Assembly (NCBI GenBank): GCA_943704525.1
Contig: CALSCQ010001263.1
Span: forward strand, 1 to 29,152
Length of the DNA stretch: 29,152 nt
DNA from: Pigoraptor vietnamica
Lineage: Eukaryota > Opisthokonta > Filasterea
Reading direction: 5' to 3'
This document shows positions 1 through 11,253 of the stretch, piece by piece. The notes under the pieces are model-generated. The model was not told the DNA's origin. It saw nothing but the letters and a program-made list of their open reading frames with translations, and made no database searches. The translations under genes were made by a program, and so were the position numbers. The stretch's first letter is position 1. Every line of letters starts with the position of its first letter.

Positions 1-54
1 GGGGGGTCATGAGGGAAGCCATGACGTGCTTACGCTGCACATTTTTGTGCGCAG

Positions 55-1338
<1,284 letters not shown>

Positions 1339-1673
1339 CCCGCGCGGTGACTGTAATATACGGGCGATGTTGACATGTCGGATGAGTTGTTGTTGGGTTG
1401 CGCACTTGGGGAGTAGTGATGTGCGTGATATGCACACGCGCGCTGATTGCGATTCGCACGTCACTCTTCGAGATTGTCTCTTTGTTATTGCCGTCGGCTC
1501 GGGGCGCATTTTCACTGTACACAAGGCAACGCACCCCCTGCGACCAACACAACGGGGTCCCCGCCCCCGCTGGCAGAGGGTTGCTGCTTCAATGCACGCA
1601 TAACGGCGCATTGCGAGCACTAGGCCGTAGGTTGCTGCCGCTACAAGGCACGCATAACGGCTCTTTGCGAGCT
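1339..1673. other. Convergent 3' intergenic gap
   Basis: This gap separates two convergent stop codons. No coding exon is supported. It holds most of a roughly 51-base tandem duplication that runs into the neighbouring gene's last exon. Confidence 0.6.
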
Positions 1674-1683
1674 CTAGGCCGTC
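1579..1683. repeat. Two-copy tandem repeat of about 51-54 bases
   Basis: Copy 1 (1579-1629) and copy 2 (1630-1683) both begin GGTTGCTGC, share CACGCATAACGGC and end in CTAGGCCGT. They differ at several sites and by about three bases. The second copy overlaps the stop codon of the minus-strand glycosyltransferase gene (1674-1676), so the duplication covers that gene's 3' end. Confidence 0.8.
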
Positions 1684-4600
1684 GTGCGCTCCCAGAGACC
1701 CTGCTTGCCGCTGAAGAAGTGGCGGAAGTTCGGAATGCGAAAGCGGTCAACCTGCGGGAGGCAAAGGTCAAGGTCACGTGAGCCGAACGAATGCCACTGC
1801 TGGACGTGACCGAGCCATGCAGTCAACACACACACACACACACACACATACACACACACGCACAAACACACACCTCGAAGCCCTTGGCGACGATGCGGTC
1901 GAGCAGGTCAATGTCCTCGCCCCCGCGCACGTCCGAGTACTCGTCCGTGTTCATGCCACCGACCGTCTCGAAGTCCCTCAGGTACAGCGCCATGAGTCCG
2001 AACCCGGCCAACTCCCAATAGCCCTGCGGGACGTTCTCGGGCGCCGTCGTGTGTCCCGCCGAATTGAGAGGGCGCGTGTTGTTGAATCCCTTCGCGATGC
2101 TGTACGGCGGCGTGCGCGTATCACCGCTGCCGCCGACCAGGCACTCGCCGCATTCCATCCGCGACACCACCGGCGCAAACACGAGCCGACCGGCCACCGT
2201 GTGCATGCGAATCGAGTCGAGAAGCTCGGGGGTGAAAAGCAGGTGGAGATCGCACAGGAAGAGTATGCGCTCGGCGTCGTTGAGACCCGTCGTGCGGTCG
2301 TTGCGCAACGTCTCGTACGCCGCCTGCAAGCCACCCGCGCGCTTGAACGTCCCCGACAGCTGGACGAGACGGTACTTGATGTTGAGCCGGCTGTTGCGCA
2401 GGGCAGCCTCGACGTCAATGTCCGAGCTGCCAAAGTCCGCTATCGTGAGATCGAACCGCGTGTCGCCGGTGAGCGACTGGATGTCCTCGAGGTCCCCGAG
2501 CAGGTGCTGCAGCCACTGGCCCTGGTTCTTCAGCGGCACCAGAATGTGCACAAACGCGCGCGGGTTCGGCTCGTGGTTCGCGGGACGGCACACACCGCAC
2601 ATCGCACCCGAGTTGGCGACGGCGTTCGGATTCGGTCTCCGCGACACAGAGTTGAACATGCCCATCTCGTTCGGGGGCTTCGCGCGCTCGAGCATCCACA
2701 TCCGCGCGGCCGAGACCGTGCCGAGGTCCAGCACGACCACATCGTGCACGCGGCGCTTCTCCTTGGTCTCGAGATGGTGCACGGCCACGTCGGCGTCGCA
2801 CCGCATGTTCCCGCGCTGGGGATCGTATTTGCAGTGGACGCGGACGACCTCGTCGAGCGCCCACGGGCGTGCCGCAGCCATGTCGCCGAGCGTCTTCTCA
2901 ATCGCCGGTGGTTCGGAAGCGACGCCGGGCTGCTGGAACGACGCCGCCATGCACGATGGCCGCTGCCCGCGCGCAATGTTGAGGCCATCCACGACCCGCT
3001 GAGCGACAAGGAGGGCGAGGTCCTCGGGGATTACCGCAGAGCCCGGGTCCGGACGCTTGGAGTTCGCCATCGCGGTCATGTCCGGCGGGAACACGGCGCT
3101 GGTGGATATCAGCATGGGGCTCGTGTACTTCTTGACCTCCCGCTGGCTGACGAACGACGGGTCGTAGATGCAGGTGGGAAGCGCGCCCCCGGTAATGACG
3201 TCGGTGCGGAGGTGGAACACGGTGTACGCGCGCTGGACCTGCAGCAGCCGGGCACACGATCGAATTGAGTGCCGGGTATGGGTGTGTCAGGAGTGCAGCG
3301 CATGTCCGTAATTCAAGTTTCGCCGCGTCGCCGGAACACTTTACAGTCGCAATGCAAACAGACCAAGCACAGCACGCGACGGCCGGCGTGCAGCGAGGAC
3401 CATGGGCAGCAGCCACACGTACCTCTCTGTATGGATAGCGCAGGCGGCCGCCGGGTACATAAGCGGGTCCGGACAGAGCGCGGATGTTCCAATTCTCAAA
3501 GTAGCGCTGGTTGAGGTCGTCGACGAGCTCCTCTGCAGGCGAGAGGCGAATCAGACACTGAAACACGAGACGATCCATATCCCCACACGCACATTTCCCT
3601 TCAACAGCAGGACGGACACTGACGGGAACACCAAACGGCACACATGGGTCTTACCTTCGCCCTTACACAGTGCGCGCACATACAGCGGCACATGCGCATG
3701 CTCCACGCACGCAACACGTGACACGCACCTTCTGCAAGGTGGACCAGCCAACCGGGGGGCACTTCTCTGAAGGAATCGTCCCCACGCGCTGTCCGGACGA
3801 GCACCCCGACACTGTCCGACGACGCGACGCCCTTGTGGACCACGTCGATCGCATAGTACTTGCCGGGCTCAAGGTGTATCGGGTGCGAGGCCTCGCGCAC
3901 ACCCGCGGCCATATCGGGCGGGTACCGCACAATCCGGTCCGAATTTACGCGTGCGAAGAGCGAGGCGCGCCGTGTGGCGTACGACACGTCACTCACAATC
4001 GCCACAGGAAGGGCTCCCATGGGCTCGAGGAAGAGCTCGCACTCGCCGCCGCACGCCAGGGTGAAGACGTACTCGCCTGGAATAGAACACGGGGGTATCA
4101 ATTGGGGAGCGACTCACATGGCAGAGGGACACGCAGCGACTAACACACGAGCGACTCCTGAGGACAGATAACACACACACGCCCGACTTATCGGCCAATT
4201 TCGCGCACCTGCAGCCGGCACCAATAGGAACCCAAAGATTCGCTGGAACGCCTGCGCCTCGTCCAACAAAGCGCTGAGCTTGGGCACCCTGTCCAGACGC
4301 GCCGGGCGTCCGTACACCTTCGGGTGCCGCCGCGTCTTCTCGATGGACGTCCCGCACAGCTCCGTGTGCAAGTGGCGAATGACACCGACGTCGAATCCGC
4401 TGGCTGGCCGCGGCGCAAACGAGTCCGCCGGGTTGCCCGGTTTGGCAACCGCAGCCGGCGCAGGCACCACAACGACCACGTGCTGGCCTGATCCGGGTGC
4501 CTCGACCGCGCCCGATTCGGGCACAGCGGCAGCGGGAGGCGCCACATTTGGCGCGGGAAGGCCCATTTGAAACGGGGGCGGCGCCTGTTGCTCGTTCCTA

Positions 4601-5681
4601 GGCAGCTGCGCGATGCCGCTGTCCGGCTCTTCCACACCTTGCGGCGACTGCGGGGGCGCGCCGTACTGGACGGGGCCCAGGAGTGCGGGCGCCTGCGCGA
4701 CTGCAGGGAGTGGCGGGGCGGCCGGAGGGACCAGCGCGGACGGTACCCTGTCAGCAATCGGGGCGGGCTTCGCCGGCATGAGATCTTTGAACCTTTGGGC
4801 GAGGCGGAGTCGCTGTGCGCGCATGAGTTCGTTCCTCGCCGCCGCCGCACGCTCGATTGCAATGCCCTTTTTGGAACCGGCCGCACCGAAGGCGTCCAGA
4901 CGCTCGTCGGCATCGTCCGGGAGAAGAATACCGCCCGCGCCGCCGTCTGCGGACAGCGTGAGTTCGATGGGGACTTGCTGCCCGTTGTACACTGCGTGGA
5001 CGGGGAGAAGGGCACGAGCACGTGAGTGAGCCCACGATCGGTACATGCCGGCTCTCACTACTCCACGTGTAGCACACGATTTTCAGGCACTCGGCGATGC
5101 AAGGCGGCGCAGATAACACTTACGGCCGGTGGTCAGGTGAGTGCCATAAACAGCGCCGTCGGACGCACGGAACTGCGTGAAGGTCTCCACGACATAGCGG
5201 CCGCTCGGAAGCACGAGGGTGTGGAGCGCAAATTCAAACACGATGACAAGGCCTGTGCAGCGGACATGGAAGAGGGGATCAACGGCGGACGAAGGAAAAA
5301 ACTCGACATTAAATGCCACAACAACAGTCGTCAATGCCTTCTAAATACAGGGCGGTTGGTGACTGAGCGGTCGACGGCCAACACTCGGCTGAACCGTTCG
5401 ACTCACGCATAGAACAAAGAAGAAAAAAACAGCACGCCGTTGGTACAGTCGAACACGTGTCACACTCACGCATGCGTCGCCCACAGCACCAAGGAAAAAG
5501 GCGCAACGGCCAATGTAAACCCACTCAGTATCCCGATGAACGCAAATAGGCGACGCCCGCGGTGTGGCACGGGGAGGCATGGCAGCGGGGATTCCGCGCG
5601 CGGGACAGCCAACGGTACCCCGACAGCGACGGTCACGTGCTCTCTGCCCGAATTCGGGGCGCTGTTCAGCTTCGACGCCAT
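1674..5681 (-). CDS. B4GALNT3/4-like beta-1,4-N-acetylgalactosaminyltransferase with PA14 domain
   Basis: Exons on the minus strand are 5681-5490, 5340-5124, 4991-4209, 4076-3729, 3532-3423, 3238-1874 and 1751-1674, giving about 1030 residues (human B4GALNT3 is about 1000). Residues 1-64 form a type II N-terminus: a short cytosolic tail, then a signal anchor around FAFIGILSGFTLAVAPFSL, as in Golgi enzymes. A split PA14-like domain follows; the join RIFGFLLVPAA-GEYVFTL restores its core strand pair. A proline/alanine-rich stretch (about residues 220-340) sits before that core. The C-terminal GT7/CHGN catalytic domain has FVHILVPLKNQ (about 779), CDLHLLF (about 879, the DxD-type metal site), GYWELAGFGLM (about 956) and GGEDIDLLDR (about 989). 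B4GALNT3/4 add GalNAc to GlcNAc to make LacdiNAc on glycoproteins. The substrate here is inferred; chondroitin-type transfer is possible. The exon 1/2 join is weak: only donor TTG|GTGCTG keeps frame, although a better-looking GTGAGT lies 20 bases on. Confidence 0.85.
1823..1873. repeat. (CA)n tract at an intron donor
   Basis: In the sense of the glycosyltransferase gene this reads GTGTGTG and starts directly at the donor of its last intron (1873-1752), so the TG repeat merges with the splice site. Confidence 0.85.
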
Positions 5682-6289
5682 TGCTTGCGCGCACGCCGAC
5701 TGTTCCTTAGCCCTGCCGGTGTTTTAGTTGGGAGTTCGTGTCAACCGCACGGCCGAGTCAGATGCCTTGGCGATAAGAGTTACCCACCGTTACTCCATCA
5801 CGCCCCCAAAGCATGAATACACGTGTTTTCAGTCTCTGCTGCTGCGCCGGCGTATTACTGGTCGCAGTGGAACACTTGATGTCGGAACCGCCTCGACTGC
5901 CCCTCAGTCTGAAACTGAGTGTTCAGCGCCCGCAATGAGTTCCGCCGCACGGCGACGAATCTCACTCAGAGAATGGGGAGTCCGCCCTGTGGACGCTCAC
6001 GGAAAAGTCTTTGTGTGTTGCGAACAATGCACTCGTGGTGTGTGTGTAAGTGTGCGCGTGCCGTGCGGAGGACTCGCATAGTGGTTGCCGCAGGGCGAGT
6101 GTCACACATTCAAACGCCAAAGAATGTGCCGAGAAAGCCATATATGGGTATCGAAAGCCCGAAGAAGGTGCCGAGAAAGCCACATTTGGGTTTCTCGTGA
6201 AGAGAACGCCACATTTGGATGGCTTCGAGCGCTTCTTGAGAATCCATATTTGGTAATCCCATCGTTCGGTTTGAGCTTGAATTAGTTAC
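5682..6289. other. Upstream region of the glycosyltransferase gene
   Basis: No coding exon is supported here. The stretch is the 5' flank of the minus-strand glycosyltransferase gene and contains a short direct repeat and a CArG-box-like cluster (separate entry). Confidence 0.5.
6126..6253. promoter_or_regulatory. Cluster of four CArG-like boxes within a degenerate direct repeat
   Basis: CCATATATGG (6138-6147) and CCATATTTGG (6244-6253) are perfect CC(A/T)6GG boxes. CCACATTTGG occurs twice more (6180-6189, 6209-6218) with one mismatch. The first two sit in a repeated GTGCCGAGAAAGCCA context (6126, 6168). CArG boxes bind SRF-type MADS factors. The cluster is about 460-570 bases upstream of the glycosyltransferase start and 2.3 kb upstream of the amidoligase gene. 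Regulatory use is inferred. Confidence 0.45.
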
Positions 6290-7727
6290 AGTTTGCCGAG
6301 AATTTCTCGTTATGATTTTCCCGCACGCGAATTGCTATGGAAAACGTATGGGACAAAAAATTATTTGAAAATTTATTAGCGGGCCAAGCCCCTCGACCTC
6401 CTTGATATCAACAAAGGGTGGGACTTTCAAATTTAAGTGATGGTGAGGGTTGTAGCACATCGCGCCGGTGACATACCACTGATGTCATGCCGTGTACCGA
6501 ATGCCAGTGCCGCAGTCGCGCGCTCGGCTAACCAGCCATGGAAAGGCAACTCGAATGCCAACCACTGTACTGACGGTCAGGGTCCACTGCCAGTCGCCGG
6601 CTGCCGGACGGCGTGACCGCACTGCTGAGTCAGTAGTCAGTACGGCCGCGGCGGCCCGACGGCACTGCCGCCGCCCGGCCGGCCACGCCGGCGCAGACCG
6701 TGCCGGCTTGTGAGTGCCCACCTCAGCTGAATGCAGCTTCCATGCCATTGATGGCCGGCAATACCCGTCTAGCTACGCGAGTCGTGCTCAGCCGCCATGC
6801 TGCACAGTGAACCTGCAGCCTGCCCGGCCGGCCGTCCGCCGGCCGGCCCCGGGGCCGCGCTGCAATTACCCCAGGCCGCAATCCGGGCCACCGCCCGTCA
6901 CTTCAGTACAGCGGTGCATCGGGAGAACGGCGCCCACGGTTGTCATCGCTACCGGATGAGCCGTAGCTGATCCGGCCATAGTCACCAGTGGCCTGTGGTA
7001 CGCGGCCGTCCGCTACGCACAACAGTTCAAACACGGAAATCCGAACTGATTTTGCTGGTCACGTGAACAGCCCCGGCGGCAGAACCGAGAGGATATGCGA
7101 TTGCATTAAAGCAATGGTGGCCGTGAAACTGCCGGCTGTTTCGTCTCGTCCAATAAGTTCAGTCCGGGCTCCATGTGGCCTGACCTGCAGTTCGGAAAAA
7201 TCGGTGCGACCCATTGCGAGGCAGATTACTTGAAAACTCAGTGTTTAGAGGAGACAGCCGGGAACTATGCCGGCGTACTGGCAACTAAAAACATCGAAGA
7301 ATTAAAACCGCTGCACTGCAGATGAGCCTGCCCACAACCACCGAGCCCGCGTCTGGTGAGCGGCAAGTCAATCAGTGTCCGATTTACTCACGGTATGTGC
7401 GACGACCGCGCACTGCAACATCAGCCGCTGCAGCCGAACTTATATAGGTGACAACTGACCGTGGGAGTCCGGCGCAGCGAATAACCCGAACTCGGCTTGA
7501 GCAAGAGGACGACTTTGAGGGACCGTTACTAGACCCACGTGAGGCGCCGTAACGTCGCCTGCATTTGGCAATCGCTCATTACGAGCTGTCAGCGCATGTC
7601 AACCCCGCCCATTCCACCTTCCATGTATGGTAATCTAGTGGCAGTCCGGGGCGGTGGTGGTTCATGGGAAGGGAGGGTCCACTCCACTTTGTGCAATTTA
7701 GTAGGGATTGTGCGCTCTATGAATATT

Positions 7728-7765
7728 GAATCAAAATTCTTGTTCCCACAAGATTTGATTTTGAT
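7728..7765. repeat. Hairpin-forming inverted repeat
   Basis: ATCAAAAT-TCTTGT pairs with ACAAGA-(4-base bulge)-ATTTTGAT around a short TCCC loop. It lies in AT-rich DNA unlike the neighbouring genes. Confidence 0.6.
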
Positions 7766-7769
7766 GGAC

Positions 7770-7845
7770 TTGAAAAGAGATACTAACGCAATTCATAAGG
7801 ACGATAAATCTTCAATAAGCACATAAATTTTTCATCTCTTTTCAA
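7770..7845. repeat. Perfect 12-base inverted repeat
   Basis: TTGAAAAGAGAT (7770-7781) and its exact complement ATCTCTTTTCAA (7834-7845) are separated by 52 bases, directly after another hairpin. The pair could be the end structure of a small foldback element or a structured transcript end. Confidence 0.65.
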
Positions 7846-7860
7846 TTTAGCACCCACAAG

Positions 7861-8549
7861 ACTATCTATCAAATTTTCCATGCAGCCGCGGCCCCACACC
7901 CACTTTCTTCACTACCCTATTCGCACTCATTTCCATACAATCCCATTCCGATCCAACATCCGCCAGAAGCACCACACCCTCTCTGCCAGCGAGTAAATGG
8001 CACTCTCTGCCAGCCACACAAGGCCCTCCGCATACACACACCATGTGCGCCCCCTCCCCCTCAGTCTCCCTTTCCTCTCTAACGACCCATTCCGCGCAAT
8101 GAACCGGCACATGCACCCATGCGCGTGACTGGCCACACACACCCATAGTTTGGCCTCGCACTCGTACTGTGCGGTTGGCATTCCTCGGCGATTCAGACTC
8201 CCGCTGGCTCTCCCTCGATTCGCCGAGTCAGGCGCCGTTGTGCGCTTCAAACCACAGCCGTAATCCTCAGCGAACGCGCCAGCTCCTTCAGACAGTCCTC
8301 CATTAAGGGAGGCGTAGTTTTCAGAGCGCATTTTTCTCGCTACAGAGTCGGCTGGCGTCTCTCGCAGCCGATCGCCATTCGTGCGTGTGTTTCTGTCTTT
8401 AGTTTGGGCGAAGTGAGGGGGCGCGGGCGAGTCGGTTTACACTCTCGTGGGCCGTGCATCGCCGTTCTCTCACCCGGCAGTTGGGCCCTTGTGCCCGTGG
8501 GTCTCTGGCGCTGGCCGGGCTGCGGCAGTCGCAGTGGGTCGGAATTGCG
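7861..8549. other. 5' flank of the amidoligase gene
   Basis: No exon is supported. A minus-strand ORF (7927-8331) lacks recognisable motifs or splice context and is not called. GC content rises toward 8400, as expected near a promoter, but no TATA box or clear initiator stands out. Confidence 0.45.
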
Positions 8550-11222
8550 ATGTCGCCGGCGCTGTCGGGACGAAGGGCGGGTGCGCTCGTGGCGTGCCTC
8601 GCCCTTCTGCTATGCAGCGCGTCGGTCGCACGCGCGTATGTCTGCGGTGAGTGCGATTCTTCCTTAATTTCTCTCCCAATGTTTCGATGTCGAGGGTTGG
8701 GGATTATCCCTCCCGCTATCTGTTGGTCGCCCCGCGTGCTTAATTTGTGCGAGAATGGCATCGTGGTTAGGTCTCGGCAGTTGGAGGCACTCCATCCCTC
8801 TGGGGAAGGGCCGATCACGAGCTCGACTGTGCATTGGCCCACGCACAACCCCACTCCCGCCAGTTTATTTTTCATTTGTCACCCATGCGCGATTGCCTCA
8901 AATTCAAATTGCGCGGTTTACCATTCAAACCCCTCTCGCTTTTTTTGAAAATAATCCACGGACGACTGATCCCGCCCCACCTCTCACCTTCAGAGGACGA
9001 CATGTCGTTCGGTCTCGAGCTCGAGTACGCGGGCAGCGGCGACATGAAGGTCCTGCACATCAACCAGATGCCCGCGTCAAACTACGAGCGCCTCATGGGG
9101 GTCATCGCGTCGACCTTCGGCGTCACAGAACCCAAAATGGAGCACGTCGTCGACTTCGTGCCCCACCCGACGATGCCGGAGAAGTACGAGCCCCGTCGCG
9201 TGCGCACCGTGTACTGGGTCGATCCCTTCGAGCGCCGGTGGAAGATCACCGCCGAGTACGTCGCCAAGGGCGGTGTGTACGACGGCTACGAAGTCGTCTC
9301 GCCTCCCATGCGCAATCCCGACGAGGTCGAGGGCGTCGTCCGCGCGCTCGTGTCGTCGGGCTTCGTGGAGGAGGGCCTCAAGTCCGGCAGCCACGTGCAC
9401 ATCAACGCGAGCTGCCTCATCCATCCCGACGGGGAGGCGCGCGGCCTCGTGAACCTCTTCCTCCTCTACGAATCGAACGACCCGCTCATTCGCCGCATCT
9501 TCGGCACGCAGCATCTCGGCGGTTCGCAGAACGTCTTCTCCCAGGCCATGTACGAGAGCGTCCCCGAGGTCGTCGCGAGCATAGCGGCCCTCGCGCCCGA
9601 GAACAGGACGGTCGCCGGTCTCACCGAAATTTTCGACCGCTTCCGCCCCAAGGAAATCGAGCACTTGGGCCTCGCCGGGCGCGAGACCATCTCCCTTGCC
9701 AATCTCAAGAAGATCTGGAAGTACCATTCCGTGAACCTCGTCAACTCGCTGCCCATCAACTCGGTGCTTCCCGCCAAGAAGCGCACCGTCGAGTTCCGCG
9801 CCTTCGATCTCATGGACCCCCGCTCCCACCGCCTCGCGATCGAGCTCGTCCGCGCGATGGTCAAGAAGGCGGCCGCCCTTGCCGCCGCGGGCATCGACAT
9901 CCGTCTGGACAAGCCCCTCCAGCGGTCGCCCATGTTCACCGAGTCGTCCATCTCGCTGCTCCCCGCCGACCCGCACGAGGTCCGCGCGATGGCACACGAT
10001 TTCATCGCGTCGCTTGGGCTCGACACGGCCATGTTCGAGCACCGCTTCCGCCTGATCGTCGAGGGTGGCAACAAGCGCATTCCGCTGGATGCGCCCGTCT
10101 ACACCCCGCGCAAGGGCAAGAAGGGAGACGCCGACGAGTTCAAGTCGGGCTCGGTGCAAGACCTCTTGAACGACGACGACGACGAGTATGAGAGCGCCGA
10201 CTTCGCCGTTGGTACGGCGGAGGCGGGCGTCGATGACGAGGCGCTCGGCGAGAACATCCTCGGGTCGACGCATGCGCGCCGCCGCAACGCGCCCAAGGCC
10301 AAGACCAAGCGCGGCGCCAAGAAGGAGAAGCGCGACGAGGGCGACAAGGTGGCGTCGCTCGTGGGCCTCGAGGACGGCGTCGCCGAGAACGAGGACGACG
10401 ACACGCTGACGTTTGGCGCGTGGCAGCAGCAGAAGGCGCGCGTGCTCGAGCAGCAGGCGAACGAGCAGCGCATGCGCCGGATGGCCGAAGCGGCCCTTCG
10501 CCTCGTCGGCTCGTGCGACCCCAACCCCTGCCAGAACGGCGGCACGTGCGTGGAAGAAGACAAGGACGTCCACTGCGAGTGTCCCGACGACTTCGGCGGC
10601 GAATTTTGCGAGATCGACAAGCGCAAGACGTGCGCGGACAAGCCCTGCCACGCGCACGCGGACTGCTCCGACGTTCCCAGCGGCGAAAACCGCTACACGT
10701 GCACGTGCCAGACCGGGTACGAGGGCGACGGTGTGCACACTTGCGACGAGATCGACGGGTGCCTTACGACCACTTGCGCCGAGTTCGCGACCTGCAACCG
10801 CACGGGCCCCGGGACCGCCGAGTGCAACTGCGACGAAGGCTACGAGGGTGACGCCTACGTCGCCGGGTGCACGGAGATCGACGCGTGCTTGGCGAACCCT
10901 TGCCTCACGGACGCGACCTGCGAGAAGACGGGGCCGAACAAGTTCAAGTGCCACTGCCCCGCGGACTTCGTCGGCGACGGCATCACGGACTGCCAGTGTG
11001 GGTGCCACGTGCACACTTGTTGTTGGCTGCGGCATGCGTGCGGTGTTCGCAGGGTTTGGGTTTGGCCGTTATTTGTGTTTAAGGGTGCGGGCGCGACAGC
11101 CTCTGTGGTTGTGTGCGTGTGTGCGTGTGTGCGTGTGTGTGTGTGCGTGCGTGTCTGTGCGTGTGTGTGCGTGCGTGTGTGTGTGTGTCTGTGTCTGTGT
11201 CTGTGTGTGTGTGTGTGTGCGC

Positions 11223-11253
<31 letters not shown>

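Larger units (their letters stand above)
6290..7860. other. Unexplained intergenic block with AT-rich edges
   Basis: AT-rich stretches (about 6290-6440 and 7700-7860) flank a GC-rich core of about 1.25 kb. The core carries CCGGCCGG-type clusters near 6680 and 6830-6850 and short palindromes such as CTGACGGTCAG near 6572. No ORF resembles a known protein, and I found no convincing terminal inverted repeats or target duplication. It could be a non-autonomous mobile element, a non-coding RNA locus or unique spacer. Confidence 0.35.

Noticed and set aside
1778-3268. Plus-strand 496-residue ORF
   Set aside because: It is antisense to the glycosyltransferase catalytic exon, is dominated by Arg/Val/His, and has no family motifs.
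7927-8331. Minus-strand ORF of 134 residues
   Set aside because: It shows no recognisable motif, signal or splice context and lies in an intergenic region.
9077-11035. Minus-strand 652-residue ORF
   Set aside because: It is the antisense shadow of the GC-rich amidoligase/EGF exon, with Val/Ala/Arg-rich composition.
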